DNA of 64,000 nt from a gamma proteobacterium SCGC AAA168-P09 (GTDB taxonomy: Bacteria; Pseudomonadota; Gammaproteobacteria; Magnimaribacterales; D2472): positions 1-64,000 of the forward strand of contig ARRL01000001.1 in NCBI GenBank assembly GCA_000385055.1, given 5' to 3'. Shown here in pieces: positions 8,401 to 17,970 of the stretch; the stretch's first letter is position 1, and the number at the start of each line of letters is the position of its first letter. The translations under genes were made by a program, and so were the position numbers. Below the pieces are notes generated by a model, which worked only from the letters and a program-made list of their open reading frames with translations, was not told the origin of the DNA and searched no databases.

Positions 8401-8908
8401 ATATCAAAAAAATAATTGTGGCCTAACTATGTCTGAAGGCCTTAAATGTTATTATGACTCATTCCCTGAATCGAAAGAGGTCTTTAAAGATAATCCTGAA
8501 TCAGGCAATCTTTTGAGGGATCATGATTGCACTCATATAATTTTTGGTCTTGATATATCCATCGATCAAGAAGCTATATTAGATACTTGGGTTCTTTGGG
8601 GCTCTTCATTTAAATGGAAGTATCTTTTAGGCTATTCAAAGCTACCTCAAATCAATGAGCTTCAAAAAAACTTATTCAAAGAATTAGGTATAAAAGGTTT
8701 CTTAAAGCTTTACTGGAATACCATAGCAATTAAAAGAAAGGTAATTTTTAGAACCTTTAAAATGAAAAAAAAATGGCCTTTTCAAATGCCAGAAGAATAT
8801 TTAGATATGAAGATATCTGACTTAAGAGAAATTCATGGCATAAAAGTGCTTTCTTCTGAGGAGCTAAATTACTTTCCAACTCAGTGGTCAGGATCTATAA
8901 ACAAATAA
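8387..8908 (+). CDS. Coq4-like protein (ubiquinone biosynthesis family)
   Basis: A 173-residue protein with the Coq4 metal motif HDxxH-x11-E: His46, Asp47, His50 and Glu62 in DHDCTHIIFGLDIS...QE. In mitochondria Coq4 is needed for coenzyme Q synthesis and carries a zinc-like site. The rest has no feature I can tie firmly to the family, and the protein is shorter than typical Coq4 (~220-260). The first possible start (TTG) overlaps engB by 14 bases; an ATG at 8429 (MSEGLKCYY) is an alternative start and keeps the motif. Moderate confidence. Confidence 0.6.
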   Translation: MLVLEYQKNNCGLTMSEGLKCYYDSFPESKEVFKDNPESGNLLRDHDCTHIIFGLDISIDQEAILDTWVLWGSSFKWKYLLGYSKLPQINELQKNLFKELGIKGFLKLYWNTIAIKRKVIFRTFKMKKKWPFQMPEEYLDMKISDLREIHGIKVLSSEELNYFPTQWSGSINK

Positions 8909-8910
8909 AT

Positions 8911-11628
8911 TTAATGTGCCTCATTCCAATTATCTCCAATAGCAGCATCTGCTATTAGAGGGATATCAAGCTTTACAGCACCTTCCATCATCTTTTTCAT
9001 TATGGTTAAGACTTCTTCTCCATCTTTCTTGGGCGCTTCAAAAATTAACTCATCATGAACTTGCATTATCATTTTAACTTCTGGCATTTCTTTTTTTAGA
9101 AAAGTGTCGATATCAATCATTGCTTTTTTAATTATGTCCGCAGCAGACCCTTGAAGAGGCGCATTAATAGCTGCTCTTTCAGCAGCTTGTCTTCTTAAAC
9201 CATTAGCTGCATTAATCTCGTTTAAATATAATCTTCTACCCATTATAGTTTCAACAAACATATCTTCTTTTGCCTGAGCCTTGGTGTTGGTCATATAATC
9301 TTTAACACCTGTGTATCTGTCAAAATAAGTATCGAGATACTTCTGTGCTTCTGCTCTGGGGATGTCTAGCTGTCTTGTAAGACCAAATGCTGACATGCCA
9401 TACATAAGACCAAAGTTTATTGCTTTAGCGCTTCTTCTTTGATCTTGAGTAACATCATCAAGATTAACCCCAAAAACTTCTGCAGCAGTTGCAGAATGAA
9501 CATCAAGACCTTTATTAAAAGCATTGGTCAAGTTTTTATCTTTTGAAAGGTGAGCCATTATTCTTAACTCAATTTGTGAATAATCGGCTGAAATCAAAAT
9601 GTTATTTTTGTCTGGAACAAATGCTTCTCTTATTCTTCTTCCCTCAGCTGTTTTAATGGGTATGTTTTGAAGATTTGGCTCTGTGGAAGATAGTCTGCCT
9701 GTAGAAGTAACTGCTTGTTGATATGAGGTGTGTATTCTTTTACTAAATGGGTTTTCTATCCTAATTAAACTATCTGTATAGGTGGATTTTAATTTAGCAA
9801 GAGTTCTGTATTTAAGAATTATTTTTGGTAGTTCGTATTCTTCTGAAAGCCTTAGAAGGGTTTCTTCATTAGTTGATGGTTGGCCTTTAGGTGTCTTTTT
9901 TAGGACAGGCAGCTTAAGTTTCTCATACAAGACCTCCAATAGCTGCTTTGGGGAATCTAAATTAAACTCTGTGCCAGAGATTTTATATGCTTGCACAGTT
10001 AAGTCTGAAATTTTTTCAGATAACTCTTTTGAGTGTTCCTTGAGTTTATCTTTGTCTATTTTGGCACCATTTTGCTCTACTCTCGATAAAACATGGACTA
10101 AAGGATATTCTAACTCTTGTAAAAGTTTTATTTGGCTTGGTTTATCTTTAAGCAATTCATTTAATTTATTAAATAATCTAAGTGTTATGTCTGCATCTTC
10201 AGCTGCATAATTTGATGCTATGTCTATTTCTACTTCTGAAAAGCTAATCTGTTTTGAGGCAGTTCCAGCTACATCTCCATATTTAATAGTTTTATAATTT
10301 AAATAGTAAATAGCTAGCCTATCCATGCCGTGTCTGGTTGCTGTACTATTTAGAACATAAGACATAAGCATAGTATCAGCATGAAATTTATCCATAACAA
10401 TGCCATGCCTTGATAGTATTGGTATATCAAACTTAAGGTTTTGACCAACAGCTTTTTCTTTATTTCTTTCTATAGATTTACCAATTTCATGTGACACTTC
10501 TTCGAGAGTTAGCTGTCTGGGACACCCCTCATAATTATGACCGATTGGTATATAACAGCCTGAGCCTTCTTTTACTGACAAAGATATTCCAACCAAATTT
10601 GCTGTCACTGTATCTAGAGAATCTGTTTCGGTGTCGATTGCAAAAACCTTACATTTATCTAATTTTTTAGCCCAATCTTTAAGATCTTTCTTAGTGAAAA
10701 GAGTTTCATAGTTATTATTACTATCGGCATGACTCTTTTCTTGAAGGTCATTTGATGCCTTATTTACCGAAGGAGATTGCTTGGAAGAATTTTTGGCCAT
10801 AGGCTTAAACTCTAGCTCAGAAAATAACTCATCAAGTTTTTCTTTATTAGCATTAAATTCTAAGAGGCTTTCAAAACTTACGCCAATATCAACATCTTCT
10901 TTTAAAGAAACTAGCTCTATATTTCTATCAAGCTCATCTAAAGAATTTCTTAAATTTTCTCCAACCACTCCTTTTATTGATTCTGCATTTGATTTAATTC
11001 CTTCAAGATTCTTGAACTCCATTAACCATTTTGCAGCAGTTTTTTGTCCAACTTTGGGCACTCCGGGAATGTTGTCTGATGCATCACCAACAAGCGCTAG
11101 CATGTCTCTGATTTGGGATGGTTTTACACCAAACTTTTCAAATACTTTATCCTCATTAAATATCTGATGGGTCATTGTATTCATTATTGTTGTACTAGGG
11201 TCTTCAACTAACTGCATTAGATCTTTATCTAGCGATGAGACAACAGCCTTGAATTTCTTATCTTTAGCTGTTCTTACTATAGTTGCAATAACATCGTCTG
11301 CTTCAACACCTTCTATTTCAATTAAGGGAAATCCAATTGCTTTACATATATCTTTTAAAGGTTTCAACTGCTCTCTTAAGTCATCTGGCATAGGAGGCCT
11401 ATTAGACTTATATTCTTTATAAATTTCATTTCTAAACGTCTTTCCTTTTGCATCAAAGACCACGATTATTGGTGACCCCTCGCTATCTTTTTTTAAAGTC
11501 ATCAACATATTAGTGACTCCCTTTATTGCTCCGGTAGGCTGTCCTCTTGAGGTACTTAGCGGTGGCATCGCATGATAAGCACGATAAAGATATGAAGAGC
11601 CATCGATTATAAAAATTCTATCTTTCAT
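8911..11628 (-). CDS. polA: DNA polymerase I
   Basis: Full-length 905-residue Pol I for repair and Okazaki-fragment maturation. The N-terminal 5'-nuclease domain has the metal-binding acidic set (VEADDVIAT, SSLDKDLMQ, VGDASDNIPGVPKVG). The 3'-5' exonuclease keeps DTETDSL, NLKFD and YAAEDAD, so proofreading should be active. The polymerase domain has DYSQIELR (motif A), RRSAKAINFGLMYG (motif B/O-helix) and QVHDELIFE (motif C). It is convergent with the Coq4-like gene (2-base gap) and divergent from dsbB. Confidence 0.98.
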   Translation of the reverse strand: MKDRIFIIDGSSYLYRAYHAMPPLSTSRGQPTGAIKGVTNMLMTLKKDSEGSPIIVVFDAKGKTFRNEIYKEYKSNRPPMPDDLREQLKPLKDICKAIGFPLIEIEGVEADDVIATIVRTAKDKKFKAVVSSLDKDLMQLVEDPSTTIMNTMTHQIFNEDKVFEKFGVKPSQIRDMLALVGDASDNIPGVPKVGQKTAAKWLMEFKNLEGIKSNAESIKGVVGENLRNSLDELDRNIELVSLKEDVDIGVSFESLLEFNANKEKLDELFSELEFKPMAKNSSKQSPSVNKASNDLQEKSHADSNNNYETLFTKKDLKDWAKKLDKCKVFAIDTETDSLDTVTANLVGISLSVKEGSGCYIPIGHNYEGCPRQLTLEEVSHEIGKSIERNKEKAVGQNLKFDIPILSRHGIVMDKFHADTMLMSYVLNSTATRHGMDRLAIYYLNYKTIKYGDVAGTASKQISFSEVEIDIASNYAAEDADITLRLFNKLNELLKDKPSQIKLLQELEYPLVHVLSRVEQNGAKIDKDKLKEHSKELSEKISDLTVQAYKISGTEFNLDSPKQLLEVLYEKLKLPVLKKTPKGQPSTNEETLLRLSEEYELPKIILKYRTLAKLKSTYTDSLIRIENPFSKRIHTSYQQAVTSTGRLSSTEPNLQNIPIKTAEGRRIREAFVPDKNNILISADYSQIELRIMAHLSKDKNLTNAFNKGLDVHSATAAEVFGVNLDDVTQDQRRSAKAINFGLMYGMSAFGLTRQLDIPRAEAQKYLDTYFDRYTGVKDYMTNTKAQAKEDMFVETIMGRRLYLNEINAANGLRRQAAERAAINAPLQGSAADIIKKAMIDIDTFLKKEMPEVKMIMQVHDELIFEAPKKDGEEVLTIMKKMMEGAVKLDIPLIADAAIGDNWNEAH

Positions 11629-11693
11629 ATTAGTTTTATTGCCTAAGATGTATTATGTGTATGTATTTTTAAAAATTAAATTGGTTTATTTAT

Positions 11694-12206
11694 ATGATTA
11701 ATCATCTCAAAAGCTTTATTAAATCAGTGTATCAAAACTATTTCGAAATAGCCTCTTGTTTGGGTGCATCTGCAATAATTTTATTAGCCGTAATAATGGA
11801 CAATGTTCTTGGGCTTGAGGCATGTCCAATGTGCATAATGACAAGATATATATTTGGGATGATTGCTGTAATATCTCTCATTGGAATCATTACAAATAGA
11901 TTTTTTATCATAAACAAATTGCTTATGGTTTTGTCTTCTATTGCGGGCATTACTATAACAGGAAAACAAATTTATCTTCAAAATCTAAGCGAAGAGCAAA
12001 TTTCTGGCTTATCGATGGGTTGTGGCATGCCGCTTAATGTCCAAATAGAGTATTTTGGCTTCTTTGGTGGCATTGCAAATGCATTCAAAGGCGGCCCAAC
12101 TTGCGCTGAAGTTAATTGGGAGTTTATTTTTAATTTTGCAGAGTGGGGCTTCATTTTTTTTATAGTTTTCTTTATAGCCTCATTTCTAAAAATTTTTAAG
12201 CCATAA
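11694..12206 (+). CDS. dsbB: Disulfide bond formation protein B
   Basis: Inner-membrane quinone-linked oxidase that reoxidises DsbA. The 170 residues show four hydrophobic helices. The first periplasmic pair is CPMC (Cys44, Cys47) and the second pair is Cys110 (SMGCGMP) and Cys137 (GGPTCAEV), the standard four catalytic cysteines. An unusually long N-terminal stretch precedes helix 1. It is divergent from polA, with a terminator-like hairpin 43 bases after the stop. Confidence 0.94.
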   Translation: MINHLKSFIKSVYQNYFEIASCLGASAIILLAVIMDNVLGLEACPMCIMTRYIFGMIAVISLIGIITNRFFIINKLLMVLSSIAGITITGKQIYLQNLSEEQISGLSMGCGMPLNVQIEYFGFFGGIANAFKGGPTCAEVNWEFIFNFAEWGFIFFIVFFIASFLKIFKP

Positions 12207-12249
12207 AATTATCTTATTTGTAATAAAACTACATATTAAATCTTGATGG

Positions 12250-12273
12250 AAGCTTTTAATTAAGCTTTTTTTA
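12250..12273 (+). terminator. Rho-independent terminator after dsbB
   Basis: Arms AAGCTT (12250-12255 and 12262-12267) with loop TTAATT are followed by a run of T. The stem is short and AT-rich, so efficiency may be modest. It separates dsbB from pckA. Confidence 0.6.
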
Positions 12274-12279
12274 TAGGGT

Positions 12280-12308
12280 TTGACTAAAAGTTGTGCTTAT
12301 TATTAAAT
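12280..12308 (+). promoter_or_regulatory. Candidate sigma70 promoter for pckA
   Basis: TTGACT at 12280 and TTAAAT at 12303 are separated by 17 bases, about 70 bases upstream of the pckA ATG and just after the dsbB terminator. The -35 is close to consensus and the -10 is weaker. No start-site data. Confidence 0.45.
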
Positions 12309-12377
12309 TCACTACATATATGTAAATATTTTACAGTCATATATAATTTTAGAGCGCAATAGGTATAAAAAAATAAT

Positions 12378-13919
12378 ATGAGCAATACGGATAGTATCAA
12401 GGCCCATCACTTTTCTAGTGAAGAGTTAATAGTAGAAGCTGTTAGAAATAATGAAGGTATTATTGCAAGCAATGGAGCATTTTCAACTTCGACTGGAGAA
12501 AGAACGGGTCGAAGTCCAAATGATAGATTTATTGTTCAAGAAGCAACTACATCTGATCTAATTGACTGGGGTGATATTAATAAACCTTTTGAATCAAATA
12601 AATTTGATCTCCTTTGGGACAAAGTAGAAATATATTTAACTAAAAAAAACAGATACGTATCGCATCTACATGTTGGATCACATGAAGATCACTACCTTCC
12701 TATAAAAGTTACTACTGAAACTGCCTGGCATGGGTTATTTGCAAGATTAATCTTTGTTGTGCCTGATCAATACAACCCTTCTAATAAGCAAGAATGGGAA
12801 ATATTAAGTGCTTCTAATTATGAATGTATTCCTGAGGTTGATGGAACAAATTCAGAGGGCTGTGTAATTATTAATTTTGCTAAAAGAAAGGTGCTTTTGG
12901 CAGGCATGAAATATGCTGGCGAATTAAAAAAATCTATGTTTTCTGCACAAAACTTTTTATTACCTGAAAAAGATGTTTTACCAATGCATTGCTCAGCAAA
13001 TGTTAATTCAGATGGAAAAGTAGCATTATTTTTTGGCTTATCTGGTACTGGCAAAACTACTCTCTCTGCTGATCCAAGCTGCTCATTAATCGGTGATGAC
13101 GAGCATGGCTGGGGCGAAGGATCTGTTTTTAATTTTGAGGGCGGCTGTTATGCAAAAACAATAGACCTTTCAGAAACAAATGAGCCAGTAATTTTTAAGG
13201 CAATTAGGCACGGCAGTGTTATTGAGAATGTATATTTAGATGATGCTAATAATCCAGACTACTACAACACAACCCTATCTGAAAATGGTCGTTGCTGCTA
13301 TCCAAGATCACATATAGATGATGCAATAAAAGAAAATGCTGCTGGAGAACCTGAGACAGTTATATTTCTTACTTGCGATCTTACTGGACTAATACCGCCT
13401 GTATCCATTCTTTCTAAAGAAGCAGCTGCATATCATTTCCTTAGTGGTTACACTGCAAAGGTCGGGTCAACTGAGATGGGGTCTAGCTCATCTATTGAAT
13501 CAACTTTTTCAACATGTTTTGGTGCGCCTTTCTTTCCTAGGCCTGCTGGTGTTTATGCAGACCTGTTAATGAAAAGAGTTGAGTCATATAACTCTAAAGT
13601 TTTTCTTGTAAATACTGGCTGGACTGGAGGCCCATATGGAACAGGCTCAAGATTTTCAATACCAACAACTAGAAGGATAGTAAATGCAATTCAAAATGGT
13701 GAGTTAGATAATGTTGAGACGCAACATATACCCGGATTAAATCTTAATGTGCCTAAAAATATTGAAGGGGTAGACCCTATTTTATTAAACCCAGAGGAAA
13801 CATGGCAAAGCCATGAAGACTATCAAATGTATTTAATTGAGCTAGTTAAAAAATTCCAAGATAACTTTAAAAAATTTGACGTTGGTCATGATATTATCTC
13901 TGCAGGGCCCAAATTTTAG
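12378..13919 (+). CDS. pckA: Phosphoenolpyruvate carboxykinase (ATP)
   Basis: Converts oxaloacetate plus ATP to PEP, CO2 and ADP, the entry step of gluconeogenesis. At 513 residues it fits the ATP-dependent family. Motifs: the kinase-1a P-loop [16 protein letters not shown] near residue 220, kinase-2 GDDEHGW, the substrate motif [19 protein letters not shown] near the N-terminus, and [13 protein letters not shown]. It follows a 171-base gap containing a promoter-like pair; gshA starts 8 bases downstream, so the two are likely cotranscribed. Confidence 0.98.
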   Translation: MSNTDSIKAHHFSSEELIVEAVRNNEGIIASNGAFSTSTGERTGRSPNDRFIVQEATTSDLIDWGDINKPFESNKFDLLWDKVEIYLTKKNRYVSHLHVGSHEDHYLPIKVTTETAWHGLFARLIFVVPDQYNPSNKQEWEILSASNYECIPEVDGTNSEGCVIINFAKRKVLLAGMKYAGELKKSMFSAQNFLLPEKDVLPMHCSANVNSDGKVALFFGLSGTGKTTLSADPSCSLIGDDEHGWGEGSVFNFEGGCYAKTIDLSETNEPVIFKAIRHGSVIENVYLDDANNPDYYNTTLSENGRCCYPRSHIDDAIKENAAGEPETVIFLTCDLTGLIPPVSILSKEAAAYHFLSGYTAKVGSTEMGSSSSIESTFSTCFGAPFFPRPAGVYADLLMKRVESYNSKVFLVNTGWTGGPYGTGSRFSIPTTRRIVNAIQNGELDNVETQHIPGLNLNVPKNIEGVDPILLNPEETWQSHEDYQMYLIELVKKFQDNFKKFDVGHDIISAGPKF

Positions 13920-13927
13920 AGACACCT

Positions 13928-15421
13928 GTGGACTTCCACAACCGAATAAATAATCTTAAACAACAATCATTCTTTACTAAACTTGTTATTGAAAGAGGGA
14001 TTGAAAAGGAATCTCTTAGGGTTAATAAAAATGGATTTATTTCTGAGCAAAAGCATCCAGAGGGCCTTGGATCATCTTTTACAAACCCATCTATAACAAC
14101 TGACTTTGCTGAAGCCTTAATTGAAATTGTTACTCCTGTTTATACCAATCTAGATTTACTTCATGAAAAGCTTGAATCTCTTCATGTATTTATAAATAAA
14201 AATTTAGAGAATGGCGAAACTCTATGGCCATACTCAATGCCTCCTAAAATAAAACATGAGTCTGATATAAATATTGCAACCTATGGCAAAACTAATATAG
14301 GCCAATTAAAGCATATTTATAGAAAGGGTCTTGCAATAAGATATGGCAAAACGATGCAATGTGTTTCAGGCATTCATTACAATTTCTCATTATCTGATGA
14401 GTCTTTAAAAAATCTTTTAGGCACATCTATGCAAGAAGATAAAGATAAGGCTTACCTTGGCTTAATAAGAAACTTTAAAAGACTTTTCTGGTTTATTTTG
14501 CTTGAGTTTGGCAACTCTGCGGTAGTAGATAAAACTTTTGTTTCTGCAAGACAAAATGATTTAGATGAATTAAATACAACAGATCTATTCAAAAAGAATG
14601 CTACATCATTAAGAATGAGTGATATTGGGTATCAAAGCAAAGCTCAAAAAAATCTAGATTTTAAATACAATGATTTAAGCTCCTTTTTAGATGAGCTAAA
14701 AATGGGTATTGTAAAACCTCATTCTGAATTTCAAGAGCTTGGTTTGATTGATAATAATGGCGAGTATCAGCAAATATCTGATGGGATACTTCAAATTGAA
14801 AATGAGCTTTATGACTGTATTCGGCCAAAACGCGCAGGCAAAAGCGACCAAAGACCATATCAACTTTTAAAAGAGCAAGGTATTCAATATGTTGAAGTTC
14901 GAGGAATTGATTTAAATCCAGATAGTCTTGTGGGGATTACAAAAGATCAAATAAGAGTCCTAGACTTGCTATTAATTTATTGCCTCGTGAATGAAAGTCC
15001 TGACATGTCTGATAATGAAAAATTACTTATTGAAAAAAACGACATAACAACCATTAAGTTTGGTAGGGAAGGTTCATCAAAGATTAGCTATAAAAATTCT
15101 GAAGTACCCATTAATGAAGCTAGAGATAATTTGATTAATGATTTAATTTTGCTAGCAGATGCGATGGCTGATATGCGTTATTCAGAAGCAATTGATTCTC
15201 TTAAAATTAAAAAAAATATTTTTAATCAGGACAAGTCATTTCATGAGGCTGGCCTAGAGCTCGCAAAAAATAACTCAATGGAATTAAATTCTCTTCCTAA
15301 TATTGACTTAGATTTGTGCGAAAAAGAGGCTAGTGATTCTTTAAAAGAGTTTGATAGAATGAATAGAGAAACTGAAATAAGTTTCGAAGAATTTATAAAT
15401 TCTTACAACGCAAAAATATAA
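13928..15421 (+). CDS. gshA: Glutamate-cysteine ligase (proteobacterial type)
   Basis: First step of glutathione synthesis, making gamma-glutamylcysteine with ATP. The 497 residues begin at GTG. Family features include GIEKESLRVN near residue 24, SGIHYNFS near residue 145, the nucleotide/metal region with RPKRAGKSDQRP, and YVEVRGIDLNP near residue 325. It lies 8 bases after pckA. No gshB is seen in the window. Confidence 0.95.
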   Translation: MDFHNRINNLKQQSFFTKLVIERGIEKESLRVNKNGFISEQKHPEGLGSSFTNPSITTDFAEALIEIVTPVYTNLDLLHEKLESLHVFINKNLENGETLWPYSMPPKIKHESDINIATYGKTNIGQLKHIYRKGLAIRYGKTMQCVSGIHYNFSLSDESLKNLLGTSMQEDKDKAYLGLIRNFKRLFWFILLEFGNSAVVDKTFVSARQNDLDELNTTDLFKKNATSLRMSDIGYQSKAQKNLDFKYNDLSSFLDELKMGIVKPHSEFQELGLIDNNGEYQQISDGILQIENELYDCIRPKRAGKSDQRPYQLLKEQGIQYVEVRGIDLNPDSLVGITKDQIRVLDLLLIYCLVNESPDMSDNEKLLIEKNDITTIKFGREGSSKISYKNSEVPINEARDNLINDLILLADAMADMRYSEAIDSLKIKKNIFNQDKSFHEAGLELAKNNSMELNSLPNIDLDLCEKEASDSLKEFDRMNRETEISFEEFINSYNAKI

Positions 15422-15434
15422 ATAGGGATAAAAA

Positions 15435-16439
15435 ATGAAAGCATTACAATGTATTGAGCTAGGTGGACCAGAAAAACTTGTGGTTTCTGAGGTTCCAGAT
15501 CCAATAATTGCCGCAGAGCATATAATTATTGAAGTAAGGTCGGCTAGTGTTAATTTCCCAGATGTTCTGATGATCCAGGGACTATACCAATTTCAGCCAC
15601 CCCTTCCTTTTACACCAGGAGGAGAATCAGCTGGAGTTATTATAGAAATTGGAGAGGGAGTACAGAGTTTTAAAGTTGGAGATAAGGTGTTTGCTGCAAC
15701 TGGCGTTGGTGGAATTTCTGAGAAAATATTAGCACATCAGTCTTCGATTAGGCTTATTCCAGAAGAAATGGATTTTGAAATTGCTGCGGCCTTATCAGTG
15801 ACTTATGGAACGTCAATTTATGCCTTAAAACAAAGAGCTAACATTCAACCAGGAGAGACCTTATTGGTTTTGGGTGCATCTGGAGGAGTTGGACTTGCAA
15901 CTGTTCAGCTGGGCAAGGCGATGGGTGCGAAAGTAATAGCTGCTGCTTCTACTCAAGAAAAAATTGATATGTGTATTGAAAATGGTGCAGACGAAGGATT
16001 TGTATATCCATCCGGAAATTTAGATAGAGATCAACAGAAAGAATTATCAAATACAATTAAAGAGCTTACAGGTGGTATGGGGCCTAATGTGATCTATGAT
16101 CCAGTTGGTGGCACTTATGCAGAGCCGTGTTTAAGATCTATAGCATGGGATGGAAGATACCTCGTTATTGGATTTGCTGCAGGCGCAGACCAAATTCCTA
16201 AAATGCCCTTAAATTTAACATTACTCAAGGGCTGTCAAATTGTTGGAGTTTTTTGGGGAGCTTGGATTGGACTTTTCCCTGAAGAAAATCAAAAGAATTT
16301 TGATGAATTATTTGAAATGCATAAGGCTGGCAAAATTAATCCTACACCTTCAGATAAATTTACTCTAGAGACTTCTGCAGAGGCAATTGCTCATTTAAAA
16401 GATAGAAAAGCAAAAGGTAAAGTTGTAATCAATTTTTAA
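15435..16439 (+). CDS. Zinc-free MDR oxidoreductase, NADPH:quinone reductase-like
   Basis: Medium-chain dehydrogenase/reductase of 334 residues. The N-terminal GroES-like domain has PFTPGGESAGVI and lacks the structural zinc cysteines. The Rossmann motif LVLGASGGVGLATVQ is near residue 142. This is the quinone reductase/zeta-crystallin (QOR) subgroup, usually reducing quinones or enoyl substrates with NADPH; the exact substrate cannot be read. It has its own Shine-Dalgarno-like AATAGGG, follows gshA by 13 bases and is convergent with the sco gene. Confidence 0.87.
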   Translation: MKALQCIELGGPEKLVVSEVPDPIIAAEHIIIEVRSASVNFPDVLMIQGLYQFQPPLPFTPGGESAGVIIEIGEGVQSFKVGDKVFAATGVGGISEKILAHQSSIRLIPEEMDFEIAAALSVTYGTSIYALKQRANIQPGETLLVLGASGGVGLATVQLGKAMGAKVIAAASTQEKIDMCIENGADEGFVYPSGNLDRDQQKELSNTIKELTGGMGPNVIYDPVGGTYAEPCLRSIAWDGRYLVIGFAAGADQIPKMPLNLTLLKGCQIVGVFWGAWIGLFPEENQKNFDELFEMHKAGKINPTPSDKFTLETSAEAIAHLKDRKAKGKVVINF

Positions 16440-16462
16440 GCTGTGAGCTATAACGTAAATAG

Positions 16463-17101
16463 TTAATTTGTAACAGATTGATAAGTTAAAGATAGCCTCG
16501 AAATATCAAAGGGTGGCCTAAAGATTCCAGCAAATTCTCCATCTGGGTTTAATAAAATAATATTATTTACATGATTATCCAGATGGGAATGGTCCATATT
16601 GTTAGAATGACTAGGCATTACATTATTTACAGAAAGCTGAGTTGCTAGACTTAAAAGCATGGGCCTAGCATTGCTTACGCCCAGAAACTCTTCATCAAAA
16701 CCTTTTGCATAATTATCTATTATCTCGGGAGTATCTCTTTCGGGATCGATTGATACAAGAACCCATTGCTTATTATCTAATTTATAGTCTTTATCTCTTA
16801 AAACTTTTATAAGTTTTGAAAGTTGATACATTGTTGTTGGGCACTCATCGGGACATTTAGTAAAACCAAAATACATAAGCGTCCATTTTCCTATTAAATC
16901 CGACTTAGTAAAACTTTTCCCCTGAGCAGAGAAAAATTCAAAATCTGAGATTTCCTTAGGTTTCTGGAATAAAAATAAGCCATTTATAAGCAATTCATCA
17001 TTGGATAGTGTTCTTGGCGTAGTTAATTTGTTTATAAACAAGCCTAAGATTGTGATCATAAAAATAATGATTATGATTAAATTTTTACTTACTGCTTTCA
17101 T
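16463..17101 (-). CDS. SCO1/SenC copper chaperone for cytochrome oxidase
   Basis: Membrane-anchored thioredoxin-fold protein that loads copper into the CuA centre of subunit II. The N-terminal anchor spans residues ~8-24. The copper site is CPDEC (FGFTKCPDECPTT) plus the distal His in LDNHVNNIILL. A His-rich loop just before it (SHSNNMDHSH) may add metal ligands. It is last in the minus-strand oxidase-assembly run and overlaps the ctaB start by 1 base. Confidence 0.93.
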   Translation of the reverse strand: MKAVSKNLIIIIIFMITILGLFINKLTTPRTLSNDELLINGLFLFQKPKEISDFEFFSAQGKSFTKSDLIGKWTLMYFGFTKCPDECPTTMYQLSKLIKVLRDKDYKLDNKQWVLVSIDPERDTPEIIDNYAKGFDEEFLGVSNARPMLLSLATQLSVNNVMPSHSNNMDHSHLDNHVNNIILLNPDGEFAGIFRPPFDISRLSLTYQSVTN

Positions 17102-17970
17102 TAAATTAAGTAATGATCTAATAGCAATGCTATAAAGATTAAGAAAATATAATAGATTGAAAAGTTAAAAGTCTTCATTGCAATAGCGTCATCGTCACTT
17201 AAGTATAATTTTATAGAGTAATACATAAATATAGAGCTTAATATTATTGCTGAAATTAAGTAAACAATGCCAGACATCAAAACTATATAAGGTAGAACAC
17301 TAACTATAAAAAGAATGATGGTATACAAAACAATTTGTAGCTTGGTGAAAGCTACTCCATGTGTTACTGGAAGCATTGGAATTGACTCTTTTGCATATTC
17401 ATCTTTTCTGTAAATTGCTAAAGCCCAAAAATGTGGAGGGGTCCAGACAAAGATAATTAATACTAGCAAGAGCGCATATGGATCAACTGTGTTTGAAATT
17501 GCAGCCCAGCCCAAAAGAGGTGGGGCCGCTCCAGCCAAACCCCCAATTACAATATTCTGGGGTGTGGCTCTTTTTAAATAGACCGTATAAACAAATGCAT
17601 ACCCAATTAAAGAAGCTAAAGTTAAAACCATTGTTAAAGTATTTATATAAAAATATAAAATTAAAGCCCCAAAAACCCCAATAACAAATGCAAAAGAAGA
17701 GGCATGAAAAGCACTTAACTCACCCTGTGGCAAAGGCCTTTGATCGGTTCTAGTCATTGCAGCGTCGGCATTTCTGTCAATAACTTGATTTATGGCAGCG
17801 GCTGATCCAGAACATAAGGCGATACCAAGCAAAGCAACTATAATGGTTGAAATCGAGCTCACAGAATCTTCAGCTAAAAGCATACCAACAAGAGCACATA
17901 TCAACATCATATAAACTACATTTGGTTTACACAGCAGATAGTAGCTCCTTAGAAGTTTCATTTTTTCCAA
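17101..17970 (-). CDS. ctaB: Protoheme IX farnesyltransferase (heme O synthase)
   Basis: UbiA-family membrane prenyltransferase that turns heme B into heme O. About nine hydrophobic helices in 289 residues. The first Asp-rich site is NQVIDRNADAAMTRTDQRP near residue 62, and the second loop has YRKDEYAKESIPML. It overlaps ctaA by 13 bases, so heme O and heme A synthases are coupled. Confidence 0.95.
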   Translation of the reverse strand: MEKMKLLRSYYLLCKPNVVYMMLICALVGMLLAEDSVSSISTIIVALLGIALCSGSAAAINQVIDRNADAAMTRTDQRPLPQGELSAFHASSFAFVIGVFGALILYFYINTLTMVLTLASLIGYAFVYTVYLKRATPQNIVIGGLAGAAPPLLGWAAISNTVDPYALLLVLIIFVWTPPHFWALAIYRKDEYAKESIPMLPVTHGVAFTKLQIVLYTIILFIVSVLPYIVLMSGIVYLISAIILSSIFMYYSIKLYLSDDDAIAMKTFNFSIYYIFLIFIALLLDHYLI

